Notes: generated from the sequence alone by a model not told the origin. DNA of 64,000 bases from Pelosinus fermentans DSM 17108 (GCF_000271485.2 NZ_AKVN02000001.1:4284501-4348500); one strand, 5' to 3'. Counted from the stretch's first letter, positions 46,767 to 56,193 are shown. Made by a program: numbers and translations.

Positions 46767-47627
46767 ATGCCTGGAACAAATCTACCAACACTATGTCTGC
46801 CTCTTTTGCGTAGCAGCTATCATAGTTTTACTAAATCTGAAAAGCGGGTTGCCAGCTTTATTACAGAACGACCGCATGATATTATTCATATGACTATTTC
46901 TGATTTGGCAGAAGCTACAAAGACTGCAGAAGCTACAATTTCCCGTTTTTGCCGTAAATTGGGGTTTCATGGTTTACAAAGCTTAAAAATTGTCTTAGCT
47001 AGCGAAATACTCAGTCCTCTGGAAACTACCTATCAGGAAGTACAACCTACTGATTCATTTGAAACGATAGGGATTAAAATATTTAACAGTATCTCCGAAG
47101 GTTTACAAGATACACTGAAAGTACTTGATTTTGATGCATTGCAAAAGGCTGTTGCAATTCTTGATCGTGCTCATAAGATTGATATTTATGGCTTTGGTAT
47201 TTCAGCAGTAATTGCCTCTGATATCGAACATCGTTTCATACGTTTTGGCATACCAACAAAGGCCTATTCCGATTTGCATATGCAGCTTATTTCAGCATCC
47301 ATTTTAGAACCAGAAGATGTAGTTATCGTCATATCACACACTGGATCAAATACTGATTTGCTGAATTCGGTGGAAGTTGCAAAACAAAGCGGGGCCCAAG
47401 TCATCGCAATTACCAGCCACTTAAAATCGCCTCTTACCAAAAAAGCAGATCTCGTCTTGCACGGTATGAGCCGGGAAGTGAATTACTCTTCAGAATCAAT
47501 GACATCGCGGCTGATTCATATGGCCATCGTAGACCTTTTATATATGGGTATGATATTTAAAAACCAGGATAAATTTACCAATAATCTTAATAAACTGCGG
47601 CTGGCAATTGCTAACCGTAAAACATAG
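46767..47627 (+). CDS. MurR/RpiR-family transcriptional regulator
   Basis: 286 residues. The N-terminal RpiR helix-turn-helix is clear (YHSFTKSEKRVASFI ... MTISDLAEATKTAEATISRF), and residues ~125-260 form a SIS sugar-phosphate-binding domain (IDIYGFGISAVIASDI ... VVIVISHTGSNTDLLN). Such proteins sense a phosphosugar and control sugar catabolism. Divergent from eda, and followed in convergent orientation by a fructose-PTS EIIB fragment, which hints that it once controlled a PTS operon (inference). The ATG has only a weak GAGGA box about 6 bases upstream. Confidence 0.92.
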   Translation: MPGTNLPTLCLPLLRSSYHSFTKSEKRVASFITERPHDIIHMTISDLAEATKTAEATISRFCRKLGFHGLQSLKIVLASEILSPLETTYQEVQPTDSFETIGIKIFNSISEGLQDTLKVLDFDALQKAVAILDRAHKIDIYGFGISAVIASDIEHRFIRFGIPTKAYSDLHMQLISASILEPEDVVIVISHTGSNTDLLNSVEVAKQSGAQVIAITSHLKSPLTKKADLVLHGMSREVNYSSESMTSRLIHMAIVDLLYMGMIFKNQDKFTNNLNKLRLAIANRKT

Positions 47628-47672
47628 TTCCCCTGCTGGTTCAACATGAATACTAATCTGAACACTATCAAA

Positions 47673-47710
47673 GAAGCTGTCTCTCATACTTGTGTATTTG
47701 AGACAGCTTC
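47673..47710. terminator. Hairpin between the RpiR gene and the EIIB fragment
   Basis: 11-bp stem GAAGCTGTCTC / GAGACAGCTTC with a 16-base loop, between converging units. Confidence 0.65.
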
Positions 47711-47730
47711 TAGCTAATATAGGGAAATAA

Positions 47731-47844
47731 CTACTTTCTTTTATTAAAACAATATTGTCCCCTACCCATTGCAGCTTTCTCCAAAGCAGCCTGGGCCATA
47801 TACGTATGAGCAATCCCCGTGGGACACACACATACAGCAATCAT
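47731..47844 (-). pseudogene. N-terminal fragment of a fructose-type PTS EIIB
   Basis: A 37-codon open frame from ATG 47844. The first ~29 residues are those of a fructose-specific EIIB: MIAVCVCPTGIAHTYMAQAA, with the phosphorylated Cys7 in CPTGIAHT. After GRGQ it departs to an unrelated tail and stops, whereas intact EIIB domains are ~100 residues. It is preceded by G8 and GGATTAT-like sequence. Read as a truncated relic; the rest of the PTS is not in the window. Confidence 0.75.
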
Positions 47845-47889
47845 TTTCAAAATAATCCCCCCCCTTTATAAAAAAAGCACTTTACTTAC

Positions 47890-47937
47890 TTTTGAACCAC
47901 AAAGGCGCAATTGCACTACCGCGCAACACAAAGGAAG
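47890..47937. repeat. Degenerate dispersed repeat (TTTTGAACCACAAAGG type)
   Basis: From TTTTGAACCACAAAGGCGC to CACAAAGGAAGCAC. Its reverse complement matches the right end of the composite element at 29814. Confidence 0.5.
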
Positions 47938-48004
47938 CACTAGAAAAATATAAGTATTAATTACTTTTTCTTCTTTGTATTGTGTGGTTTTTACTTAATT
48001 CTCC

Positions 48005-48036
48005 TCTAGAGAGGGGTGCCCGCAGGCGGGGTGTGT
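48005..48036. repeat. AGAGGGGTGCCCGCAGGCGGGGTGTG-type intergenic element
   Basis: GC-rich block in AT-rich surroundings (TCTAGAGAGGGGTGCC, then GCAGGCGGGGTGTG). Similar GGGGTG-GGCGGGGTGTG elements are common between genes in related Firmicutes. Confidence 0.4.
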
Positions 48037-48047
48037 CGTTCTCTCCC

Positions 48048-48191
48048 CTACATTTCCCAGTCACTAATTGTCGTTTGGGGAAATCCTGTTTTCTTGCTAA
48101 GCTCAGTTTGCGATATTTTTTTACTGGCTCTTATCTTTTTTAGAATTTGTCAAAATTTTATTTTTTGCATATTGTCCATTGGTTTCCACAT
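48048..48191 (-). pseudogene. Truncated XRE-family helix-turn-helix gene
   Basis: On the minus strand the frame reads a short start (MWKPMDNMQKIKF), an in-frame TGA, then a clear XRE HTH: LKKIRASKKISQTELSKKTG followed by FPQTTISDWEM and a TAG. An intact XRE domain would continue about 30 residues (WExGRYxP...). Two stops and the missing tail mark it as a relic. It lies among other gene fragments. Confidence 0.6.
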
Positions 48192-48194
48192 AAT

Positions 48195-48223
48195 AAAAAC
48201 TCCCTAATTTATAGGGAGTTTTT
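48195..48223. terminator. Bidirectional hairpin terminator
   Basis: 12-bp stem AAAAACTCCCTA / TAGGGAGTTTTT with a 5-base loop. Confidence 0.75.
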
Positions 48224-48316
48224 ATTATTTTGATAGTGTGAATAAAAGTGCATGACATTATTTCTTCTTTATCTCGTCTTAATGTTAATAGAACAGTTTA
48301 ACTCAATAAAGCTCCG

Positions 48317-48442
48317 TCAGACTGTTCTATTTTTATTATGTCGGTTCTCTACTTCCAGATATGCTTTTAATGCATTTTGGAAAATTTGTGAGCAATTGAC
48401 GTTTTCACGGTCTGCAATTTCGTTTAACCATCTTGTAATGTT
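48317..48442 (-). pseudogene. C-terminal relic resembling a HicB-type antitoxin
   Basis: A ~42-codon open frame lacking a start reads ITRWLNEIADRENVNCSQIF then QNALKAYLEVENRHNK before TGA. WLNEIAxxxxVNxSQxxQxALKxYL is the pattern of the ribbon-helix-helix tail of HicB antitoxins. No HicA toxin or HicB core is present upstream; the preceding in-frame codon block ends in a stop. Probably a remnant of a toxin-antitoxin pair. Confidence 0.5.
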
Positions 48443-48573
48443 ACCATCTTATTTACGTCATCAGCCAATTCACGAATTATTTGAAGGAGCTCATTTTCTA
48501 TTCTTTCTATCTCTTCGACTTCAAGTCCTAATCTTTCTAATCTATTTTCCTCATGACAATCTCCGTGTGACAT
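48424..48573 (-). CDS. 49-residue coiled-coil-like small protein
   Basis: The ATG at 48573 has a strong AAGGAGGTG box. The product starts MSHGDCHEENRLERLG and is a charged helix (LEVEEIERIENELLQIIREL) ending at a TAA. It overlaps the HicB-like relic in another frame, so it could be a frameshifted start of a longer protein. Not recognised. Confidence 0.5.
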   Translation of the reverse strand: MSHGDCHEENRLERLGLEVEEIERIENELLQIIRELADDVNKMVTLQDG

Positions 48574-48737
48574 AATTAACACCTCCTTATGCTGACATAA
48601 TATGTTTCTGAGGTGTTAAAAGTGATAAAATACAAAAAAAGTCATCAAAATCATGAGAGCAAGGTGGTATTTTTTCGGATGTCACAGGGGACGGGTTCGT
48701 TTTGCTCAGAAGCAGAACAAGTTCAACAGAACGATGG

Positions 48738-50849
48738 TTATGCCAAGGTTCGAACGGATTTCTCCCGGTCCCATTGACGTGTCTTTGCCGCAGCAATAAA
48801 TGCTTCTTTGTCATTGGCATCCAAGACACCCGCATCTTGTCCGACATTAGCGATTTTTAAAAGGGTTTGCCCGCCTTTATCAACGGCAATAGCCTTTAGA
48901 TGACCAAAGGCATCGCGCACAAAATCAATTGCAGCGCTTTCCATTGACAGTGCCTTTACGCCTTCGTCAGAGAGAATGACTGCGACTGCATCAAATAACA
49001 CCGAAGGAGAACCAGCTAATTGCCCGTCAGCATTCAATTTCAGACCAGCTGCGAGTTTCACGTCTCCCACATTTGGAGCGATAATCTTCACAGCAGCACC
49101 CGCATCCGTCGCCGCCTTTCTAATCTGTTCGATTACAGCTCCGTCTGAGCCATTCGCGATCAGGATACCGATCGCGCGCCCCTTGAGCGTGTCTTGCATC
49201 TTGCCGATGATCTGCAATGCAGGCGAGGGCTTCATTTCTTGTACGGGCATTGCGGCCACTGGCGCATCAGGAAGTTCGTCGATCCCAAGGCCCAGGGCAA
49301 CTCTTTTCGCAAGGGCTTCTTCGATATGCCGCAGGTGACCGACTATCGCATCACGCACGTGAACATGTTCAACCTTGGAAAGCTCAAATACTAAAGCCGA
49401 GGCGATATGCGCTTGCTCATATGCTGTTTGGCTGATATAAAACATTCGCGCTTGACTGTAGTGATCAGCAAAACTTGCAGCACGGATGCGGCCTTTCACG
49501 CCCGTTTCAGTTACCGCAGCACTATGAAAACCGTAGGCTGGTGCTTCCCGGGGCGATTCAGCAGACAAGGAATTAGGCTCATATGCAACACGCCCCGCAG
49601 GTTGCGCCATCTGCATCTGTCCATCCCGTTGGTGGTTAGCGAAGGGACACTTTGGAGCGTTGATCGGGATCTGGTGAAAATTGGGTGTACCCAGCCGGGA
49701 AAGCTGTGTATCATGATAGGAAAATAAACGGCCTTGCAGCAGTGGATCATTCGAGAAATCGATGCCTGGTACGATATGAGAAGGACAGTAAGCAACCTGC
49801 TCCGTCTCAGCGAAGAAATTATTCGGCCAACGATCCAGCACCATGCGTCCGATTACTTGCAAGGGAACCAATTCTTCGGGAATCAGCTTGGTAGGATCCA
49901 AATGATCGAAGGGGAATGTATCCGCTTCCTCCTGGGTGAAAAGCTGAACCGCAAATTCCCACTCGGGGAAATTACCTGACGTGATGGCATCGAACATATC
50001 ACGACGGTGGAAGTCTTGATCCGCACCAGAAATCTTGACTGCCTCATCCCAAATGGTGGACTGCAAACCTAGTTTAGGGCGCCAGTGGAATTTGACGAAA
50101 GTTGATTCACCTAAATGGTTAATCAGCCGAAAACTATGCACACCAAAACCTTCGATCATCCGCAGAGAACGTGGTATTGTGCGATCAGACATGATCCACA
50201 TCACCATATGCATGGATTCAGGCGTGAGTGAAATGAAATCCCAGAATGTGTCATGAGCGGTTGAAGATTGGGGAAAGCCGCGATCAGGTTCCATTTTTAA
50301 GGCATGGATGAGATCAGGGAATTTAATAGCATCCTGAATGAAGAAAACCGGAATATTGTTGCTGACCAGATCCCAGTTGCCTTCCTTAGTATAAAATTTG
50401 ACAGCAAATCCGCGTACGTCACGAGGGGTATCAACCGAACCTGCGCCGCCCGCAACGGTAGACATACGAGTAAAAACCGGTGTCTTTTCCCCCACCTCTG
50501 TGAGTATCTTGGCAGTAGTGTATTGCTTCAATGAGGTGGTCAGCTCGAAGAATCCATGTACACCTGTACCCCGGGCGTGAACAACACGTTCTGGAATACG
50601 CTCGTGATCGAAATGCGTAATTTTCTCTCTAAGAATGAAATCCTCTCCCAGAGTAGGACCGCTGGGATTGGCTCTGAGTGAGTTTTGATTATCAGAAAGT
50701 GCAACGCCCTGATTGGTAGTGAGCGCAGGATGCTGTCCACCAGCGATTTGGTGCAGTTCACCGCCAACAGCTACTTGTAAATCTCCATTCAGAGTTGAGC
50801 CCTTTTCCTTTGTAAGTCTTGCCGAATGATTCGTTGTTTCATTATTCAT
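48738..50849 (-). CDS. katE: Large-subunit catalase (HPII/KatE type)
   Basis: 703 residues, the length of clade 2 catalases. Heme-pocket residues: distal His91 in [12 protein letters not shown], Asn in [13 protein letters not shown], and the proximal Tyr in [15 protein letters not shown]. Residues ~550-703 form the C-terminal flavodoxin/DJ-1-like domain ([20 protein letters not shown]). It decomposes hydrogen peroxide in the cytoplasm. GGAGATAAAACT precedes the ATG. An imperfect palindrome lies 59 bases upstream (50908-50922). With the smaller catalase frameshifted, this may be the only working catalase of the region. Confidence 0.95.
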   Translation of the reverse strand: MNNETTNHSARLTKEKGSTLNGDLQVAVGGELHQIAGGQHPALTTNQGVALSDNQNSLRANPSGPTLGEDFILREKITHFDHERIPERVVHARGTGVHGFFELTTSLKQYTTAKILTEVGEKTPVFTRMSTVAGGAGSVDTPRDVRGFAVKFYTKEGNWDLVSNNIPVFFIQDAIKFPDLIHALKMEPDRGFPQSSTAHDTFWDFISLTPESMHMVMWIMSDRTIPRSLRMIEGFGVHSFRLINHLGESTFVKFHWRPKLGLQSTIWDEAVKISGADQDFHRRDMFDAITSGNFPEWEFAVQLFTQEEADTFPFDHLDPTKLIPEELVPLQVIGRMVLDRWPNNFFAETEQVAYCPSHIVPGIDFSNDPLLQGRLFSYHDTQLSRLGTPNFHQIPINAPKCPFANHQRDGQMQMAQPAGRVAYEPNSLSAESPREAPAYGFHSAAVTETGVKGRIRAASFADHYSQARMFYISQTAYEQAHIASALVFELSKVEHVHVRDAIVGHLRHIEEALAKRVALGLGIDELPDAPVAAMPVQEMKPSPALQIIGKMQDTLKGRAIGILIANGSDGAVIEQIRKAATDAGAAVKIIAPNVGDVKLAAGLKLNADGQLAGSPSVLFDAVAVILSDEGVKALSMESAAIDFVRDAFGHLKAIAVDKGGQTLLKIANVGQDAGVLDANDKEAFIAAAKTRQWDREKSVRTLA

Positions 50850-50907
50850 AGTTTTATCTCCTTCCTATGTAATACTATCAACATCTAATGAAGTATACGA
50901 TCTATTG

Positions 50908-50922
50908 ATCTTTATTAAAGAT
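50908..50922. promoter_or_regulatory. Near-perfect 15-base palindrome upstream of katE
   Basis: ATCTTTATTAAAGAT, symmetric except the central base, in the katE promoter region. A candidate operator. Confidence 0.4.
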
Positions 50923-51134
50923 TAATATGGCTATTAACAGGATTATTTATTCCTATACCCCTAAGTATGAAATATTTATATTCATTATCGAACTATCAAT
51001 ATTTGTTAAACTAACCATTTTCAGTTTATCAGCGGTATTGAAAATCAACTTCTATTTACATTCGTTATATCACAATAGTATCCATGAAAAAGCACCTGAC
51101 TTGTTATAGTCTAAAACATTCACATAAAGAAAAA

Positions 51135-51155
51135 AAGCCACGAAATTCGTAGCTT
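51135..51155 (-). terminator. Terminator after the secreted LolA-like gene
   Basis: AAGCCACGAA / TTCGTAGCTT (one G-T pair) with T7 on the minus strand, about 90 bases past the stop. Confidence 0.6.
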
Positions 51156-51242
51156 CATAAGTATTCACCAACTTAAATGGAAGAGGCAAACAATATAGAA
51201 TATAAATTCCATCAAGCAATTGTTTTAGCTTTTATAAGGAAG

Positions 51243-52178
51243 TCATAACAATATTTTTTCACTTTTTTTAGGAGCTGCCTTATCTGCCGGTTTGACTTCC
51301 TTTGCATTGTCTCGCACATCTTGAGGAATCTCTATAGGATCTACTTGATTATATTTCGAATACTTTATCTGCATATTCAATGTCGATTTTGTTAAAAAAT
51401 CTTCGATATTAACTCTATCCTTTGGATTAGCTATCTCCAAAAACAATCCTGCCCCTTTTTGAATCGGCGCTGTCAGATCCATATCGATTTCTTTTACCAT
51501 CTTAGTCGCTTTATCAATTTTAATATTATATTTTATATCGCCAGCAGCTAACAACCCAAGGCGTACTACCGCAAACGCCCTCACCATATCCTTATCCTGC
51601 GCATTATCCAGTTTGACAACTGCACCTATAGCATCACTTATTTGCATACTATCCAAAGTTATTTCCATATATTTATAGGATGGTGTTTCCTTTTTCAGCT
51701 TCACCGATTTCATCAACTGCAACATATCCATTCGAGCAGAGACCTTTTCATCCGCTGAAAGTTCTTTGTTCAAAGAAAAACCAAGGGGCACAATCTGTTT
51801 GATCCATTTTTCGTTACTTAACGAATAAAGCACTAGATTGCCTTGGTTTTGTTCTATATACTGCTTTAACATCACTGTATTTTCTTTATTTTTTACATCA
51901 CGAAATGAAATGTTTATATCTTGTTGATAGTTCAGCGGTTTTTCCTGACCTTCCCCATTGACTGCAATTTTCACTTCTCCCATCGGCGTTTCAGCCTTGA
52001 TCGCCACGTCATAATGCAAGTTGTTTACATCCATCATATTTTTATATACATCGCTCAAATACGCCTTTTCCGGTGACAGCTTTTCCTCGGCCAAAGCAAA
52101 CGAATTGCTCATCGCCACAAATAACAATCCCCATACTAAAGCAACTCTCCAATTGATCTTTCGCAACAATTCCATCAT
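51243..52178 (-). CDS. Secreted LolA-like/DUF6612-type protein of unknown function
   Basis: 311 residues. A signal peptide (hydrophobic ~11-28, cleavage likely after FALA) leads to a beta-rich domain with repeats of amphipathic strands (YDVAIKAETPMGEVKIAVNG, MVKEIDMDLTAP). The pattern fits the LolA/LppX-like fold seen in DUF6612 proteins of Firmicutes. The Lys/Pro-rich tail ends PKKSEKILL. No lipobox Cys. It is divergent from the LTA-synthase-like gene. Function unknown; the fold call is tentative. Confidence 0.65.
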   Translation of the reverse strand: MMELLRKINWRVALVWGLLFVAMSNSFALAEEKLSPEKAYLSDVYKNMMDVNNLHYDVAIKAETPMGEVKIAVNGEGQEKPLNYQQDINISFRDVKNKENTVMLKQYIEQNQGNLVLYSLSNEKWIKQIVPLGFSLNKELSADEKVSARMDMLQLMKSVKLKKETPSYKYMEITLDSMQISDAIGAVVKLDNAQDKDMVRAFAVVRLGLLAAGDIKYNIKIDKATKMVKEIDMDLTAPIQKGAGLFLEIANPKDRVNIEDFLTKSTLNMQIKYSKYNQVDPIEIPQDVRDNAKEVKPADKAAPKKSEKILL

Positions 52179-52444
52179 TCAATCAAGCTCCCTTTTTATA
52201 AATTTCGCCGCATCCATGCACTCCAGTATATAAGAGACAGAAGAGATGTTTCTCAATTCCATATTCTATTTACCATTAAAATACAAAATTCCTGCAAAGC
52301 TGGGCTGTTTTGCAGGAATTTGTCATATATGTTGTTTTTTTGTGTCATTGCGTGGAGGTATTTATAGAAATATAATGAATATTAGGATAAAATAATAACT
52401 ATGCCAAAACTGTATCTAATAAATATTTTAAAGGGAGTTTTACA
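52179..52444. other. Divergent gap with hairpin element
   Basis: 266 bases; contains the hairpin element at 52260-52330 and an 18-codon open frame (from ATG 52401) that overlaps the ribosome site of the next gene. Nothing else seen. Confidence 0.5.
52260..52330. repeat. Hairpin element, copy 1
   Basis: TATTCTATTTACCATTAAAA leads into a stem AAATTCCTGCAAA / TTTGCAGGAATTT (52286-52321), then GTCATAT. The same layout with altered but still paired bases recurs at 56008-56079. Confidence 0.65.
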
Positions 52445-52507
52445 ATTAAAAAAGTAATTTTCAAAGAAACATTTCTCCGTCACAAAAATAAGTTTACTGG
52501 AATCGCT

Positions 52508-54520
52508 GTGCTTTTTTGCATAGAGGCTTATTTGGCATTTCAATTCTACAGCGGAGAACCGGAAATTCCGATAGGAATATTCGCCCTTGATGTATGCAAT
52601 GCTCTTATTCGTGATTTATTGCTGGCAAGTATATTTATATTTTTCCGAAAGCATATTACGTGGATTAAACACGCTGCAAAAGCGTACTGCCCAATTGTAA
52701 TTTTAGCAATTCTTTGGTTAGGCATCTCAACGGTTATTATTAATTCATTAAATTTAAATTTTAGTGCCATAACTATCATGTCAGTTCTTACGGGTGTGAT
52801 TAATAATGTTATATTCGTACTATTAGCTGGCTACCTATATACTAAACGGAATAATTTACTATCTAAGACCATATACTTTTTGTCGTATTTTTTTACCATT
52901 TTGATTTTTTATAGTGACACCATATACTTTTTTGTTACATCAACACATATTGAAAAGGTGTTATTTGATAATCTAAACAATTATTCAATAACAGGTGTAC
53001 TATATACTACAGATAAAATTGTTTTACTTGGTATACTAATAAGCTTTTTCTTTCTTATGTTATTATTTCGCGCTCCGAAAAGGATACATAATTTGCACAC
53101 AAAAAAAGTTGTTATCCTTACTATAATCGTCTGTATCTTAGCTAATCTTGTTAATTTCACCACAGCCTACGTCTATCCAAAAGCTTTGATGGAAGAAGGG
53201 TTTGATGAGGAAGCAGAAATAGAAACATGCAGAAACTTATCCCGTGATTTGCTTACCAAGTCTGTAACTACCAACTTAATACGGGAATTTCTGCGAAATG
53301 ACGATAGACCCGTGACCGCCTCCAATCAGCTTTACCGTGTGGCATTTTCAGAACAGGAAACCAAGCTGCTAAATGAATTAGGAATTGCTGTTAGCGAAAA
53401 ACCTACTCCCAATCAAAAAGCTTTTCCATATGAAAAAATAATTGTAATTATCGCTGAATCGTTTCATCGAGATTACTTGAATTTCTATAATTCACAAATT
53501 CCAATGGAAACAACAGAATTCTTGGATGGCTTATTAAAGAAGTATCCTCATTTAGATCATTATTACACTTCCAATAAACCTACAACGCAGGGACTTAACT
53601 CTATGTTTCTTTCTCAGTCGATCTATTCCGACGAACAATCTTTTGAAAATAATGTCACGTTATTCAAAACTCTCGAAAGTAACGGTTATGATACAGTCTT
53701 TTTGGAAGCTACCAGCCAGTACTATAATGATGAATTCCGAGCATATAAAAAACGGTTTGGAATGCAGACTTACAGAGCAAAAGAAGATTTAGAAAGACAA
53801 GGATATATGGGAAGCAGTGGCTGGGGATTCCATAATGACGTAATGTATGACGAAACGATCAGGTTATTGGAGCAAAACCGGGATCATAAAATTTTTATAG
53901 CAACTAAGACGATCGATTCCCATCAACCTTTTCCATATTGCGGGCTTTCTGAAAGAGATATTCCGGCAAATATCAAGGAGCAATATAAAAATGTTTATCT
54001 TAAAGGAATCTATTGGGAAAATATTACCTTGAAAAAATTTTTCCACGACCTTGAAGATCGAAATTTGCTGGACGATAAGACTCTTATTATTGTTACAAGT
54101 GATCATAATCCTCATCCAAGTCAGAATGACAATTATAAACGCCTTGGGCAAGACGATCTGCGTTTAAGCCCAGCTCCCATCCCGCTTATCTTTGTTAGCA
54201 AAAATTTGCAGCCTTTTGACAATTTCAGCAGTGCAACATTCGCGAGTCAGATTGATTTCGCACCCACACTTTTAGGAATATTAGGAATTCCTTCACCACC
54301 GGAGTTTTCAGGCAGAAATATAACTACTATTCCTGAAAATCGTGGTTATGCCATTGGGTGTGTGGGAGAAACAGTTTACTACTGGTCAAAAGACCGCCAA
54401 CTAACAATAGACATGTATAGCGGAAAAAATCAAAATGATTATGAAAAATCACTGATACATTGGGTTCAAGATTCATATGTCAAATATTTTCATGGTAATT
54501 CTACCAATGGGCTGCAGTAG
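52508..54520 (+). CDS. LTA synthase-like membrane sulfatase/phosphoglycerol transferase
   Basis: About 670 residues from the GTG at 52508. Five N-terminal membrane helices (to ~residue 225) precede an extracellular sulfatase-fold domain. It shows the metal ligand Glu in IIAESFHRDYLNFY, nucleophile Thr in PTTQGLNSMF and the Asp-His pair in IIVTSDHNPH. Relatives polymerise glycerol phosphate or transfer phosphoethanolamine/phosphoglycerol to envelope glycans. The frame is open upstream: an ATT at 52445, seven bases from GGGAG, would add a basic N-terminus (IKKVIFKETFLRHKNKFTGI) that suits a membrane protein, so the true start may be there. Confidence 0.85.
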   Translation: MLFCIEAYLAFQFYSGEPEIPIGIFALDVCNALIRDLLLASIFIFFRKHITWIKHAAKAYCPIVILAILWLGISTVIINSLNLNFSAITIMSVLTGVINNVIFVLLAGYLYTKRNNLLSKTIYFLSYFFTILIFYSDTIYFFVTSTHIEKVLFDNLNNYSITGVLYTTDKIVLLGILISFFFLMLLFRAPKRIHNLHTKKVVILTIIVCILANLVNFTTAYVYPKALMEEGFDEEAEIETCRNLSRDLLTKSVTTNLIREFLRNDDRPVTASNQLYRVAFSEQETKLLNELGIAVSEKPTPNQKAFPYEKIIVIIAESFHRDYLNFYNSQIPMETTEFLDGLLKKYPHLDHYYTSNKPTTQGLNSMFLSQSIYSDEQSFENNVTLFKTLESNGYDTVFLEATSQYYNDEFRAYKKRFGMQTYRAKEDLERQGYMGSSGWGFHNDVMYDETIRLLEQNRDHKIFIATKTIDSHQPFPYCGLSERDIPANIKEQYKNVYLKGIYWENITLKKFFHDLEDRNLLDDKTLIIVTSDHNPHPSQNDNYKRLGQDDLRLSPAPIPLIFVSKNLQPFDNFSSATFASQIDFAPTLLGILGIPSPPEFSGRNITTIPENRGYAIGCVGETVYYWSKDRQLTIDMYSGKNQNDYEKSLIHWVQDSYVKYFHGNSTNGLQ

Positions 54521-54601
54521 AGTCGTACAGTATTTTTTACTGCTTTGCATGCAAGTAACACCAGGCTAATAGATATAATAATTCAATATAAAGATATGGC
54601 A

Positions 54602-54651
54602 AAATGCCTCCATTTGTAATTTCATTAATATGCTTACAAACGGGGGCATTT
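54602..54651. terminator. Bidirectional terminator between converging genes
   Basis: Stem AAATGCCTCCATTTGTAA / TTACAAACGGGGGCATTT (few G-T or mismatch pairs) with a 14-base loop. Confidence 0.75.
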
Positions 54652-54660
54652 GAAGTATTG

Positions 54661-55890
54661 CTATTTTTTTAGTTCTGTTTGATCAATAATCTCACCGTTT
54701 TGCTTAAAAGCAGTTACTTTAAGAGCATCATGTGAGGCTTCAAATACAAGGTAATTCGGCATATCAAGTGGATTATAATAAAGCTCATCCATCGGTTTTT
54801 GCGGAGATTTATCCCATACCCTGTCGCCGCTGCGTCCTGTCGAAATATAGATAGTCCCGTCAGGATCGGGATTGCCATTTTTCAGTGCCTTGGTACGCGC
54901 GTAGGAATGGACATGCCCGGTAAATACAAGATCAACATGATATTGATCAAACACTGGCACAAAGGTTTGACCAATCACATCAAGCGGTCCATTGAAAGGA
55001 TGTGTCCAGATACCACGATGCATAAGAACTACCTTCCACTTTTTCTGTGTTTTGGAAAGATCTTTTGCAAGCCATCTCTGTTGCTGCTCTAGTAAATCAG
55101 GATACCATTCCTGTAACTCATTTAATTGAGTATTGAGTACGATAAAATGTACATCGCCATAGTCATAGGAATAAGCGAATCGTTCCAGGCCTGCCAGACC
55201 ATTTGCCGGCAGGGCAAAAAGCGAAAGATAGTAATCGGGTTTTGCCATCTTCCAATCGAGACTATATGTCTCGTGATTCCCCATGACCGGAACTACAGGT
55301 ATTGCTGCGAAAAGCTTTGCTCCTCCATTAAACCAGGCATTCCACTGCCATTCGTCCTGCCCATTATCAACGAGATCACCCATATTAACAAAAAACGCCG
55401 CATCCCCATTTTTTTCCCATGCTGTCTGAGCTGTTTTCGCCCAATCTTTATAATCTAATGACTGTGAATCACCAAAAATAAGTGCCTTAAATGATGTTGA
55501 CTCTGGCTCGGTCTTGAATTCCATCCATGCAGATTGCCGTTTGCCAACGGAAATACGATATTCATACTCAGTTCCAGCCGTAAGATTGGTAATATGTGCT
55601 GTATAAATCCCAAAGTGTTTTCCCCCATTATATGCAGGCAACTCCACTGCCTCTGCGTTGACTTTTATGATATTTTCCGACTGCTTGGGTCGTATCTCCA
55701 AATTTCCTGGCTCACCAAACTTTGCCGTCTTCCACGAAATCGTATGCTCATGCTTCATATCTGCCGCAACCACATGCATGATCTGCCCCACATCAGTACC
55801 ATAACCGATATGCATCAATTTCGGCACAGCTAAAAAACCTATAGCAGCTATGACGCAAATAAGTATAAAACCCAAGATATATTTTTTCAT
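54661..55890 (-). CDS. Purple acid phosphatase-like metallophosphoesterase
   Basis: 409 residues. An N-terminal membrane anchor or signal (~5-25) is followed by a fibronectin-like purple acid phosphatase N-domain (~40-125; ITNLTAGTEYEYRISVG). The calcineurin-type catalytic domain shows IFGDSQS, NMGDLVDNGQDEW, VMGNHETY, LMHRGIW and FTGHVHSYAR, giving the dimetal ligands. It would hydrolyse phosphoesters outside the cytoplasm. GAGGTGATGTAA precedes the ATG. It converges on the LTA-synthase-like gene, and both may act on envelope phosphate esters (inference). Confidence 0.9.
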   Translation of the reverse strand: MKKYILGFILICVIAAIGFLAVPKLMHIGYGTDVGQIMHVVAADMKHEHTISWKTAKFGEPGNLEIRPKQSENIIKVNAEAVELPAYNGGKHFGIYTAHITNLTAGTEYEYRISVGKRQSAWMEFKTEPESTSFKALIFGDSQSLDYKDWAKTAQTAWEKNGDAAFFVNMGDLVDNGQDEWQWNAWFNGGAKLFAAIPVVPVMGNHETYSLDWKMAKPDYYLSLFALPANGLAGLERFAYSYDYGDVHFIVLNTQLNELQEWYPDLLEQQQRWLAKDLSKTQKKWKVVLMHRGIWTHPFNGPLDVIGQTFVPVFDQYHVDLVFTGHVHSYARTKALKNGNPDPDGTIYISTGRSGDRVWDKSPQKPMDELYYNPLDMPNYLVFEASHDALKVTAFKQNGEIIDQTELKK

Positions 55891-56193
55891 TTACATCACC
55901 TCGTTACTATATTGATTTCCTTTATTATCCACATTGACGCCTCACTTTATCCCTTCCATTGTATGATAAAATTGGTTTCGGCTTCTTTGAATAAAAACTC
56001 CCAATAGTATTACTCTATTTACCATAAAAATACCAACTCCTGCAAGACTAGCTGCTTTTGCAGGAGTTGGTCATATTTTTTTTGATTAACACTTTTTTCT
56101 TACAGGCAAAGTACTAATTATAGGCAATTTATAACCGTGGTATGTAATTTTTCATTCACTTTTGGCATCCTATATTATAAAGGAGATGTTATA
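55891..56193. other. Divergent gap with hairpin element copy 2
   Basis: 303 bases; the hairpin at 56008-56079 is the only structure noticed. A T8 run follows the stem on the plus strand. Confidence 0.5.
56008..56079. repeat. Hairpin element, copy 2
   Basis: ACTCTATTTACCATAAAAAT leads into stem ACCAACTCCTGCAA / TTGCAGGAGTTGGT, then CATATTTTTTTT. Homologous to 52260-52330, with compensatory changes in the stem. Confidence 0.65.

Larger units (their letters stand above)
50850..51242. other. Gap upstream of katE
   Basis: 393 bases. It holds the ATCTTTA/TAAAGAT palindrome (50908-50922) and the terminator at 51135. A 60-codon open frame at 50927-51109 (+) lacks a ribosome site and is not called. 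Confidence 0.55.

Noticed and set aside
47538-47840. 100-codon minus-strand frame over the RpiR 3' end
   Set aside because: The real signal here is the EIIB fragment in a different frame; this one has no ribosome site and overlaps the RpiR gene.
48252-48575. 107-codon plus-strand frame
   Set aside because: It is antisense to the small helical ORF and HicB-like relic, which have better sequence support.
48587-48847. 86-codon minus-strand frame at the end of katE
   Set aside because: Overlaps the katE C-terminus in another frame and has unlikely composition.
50927-51109. 60-codon hydrophobic plus-strand frame upstream of katE
   Set aside because: AT-rich stretch without ribosome binding site or terminator.
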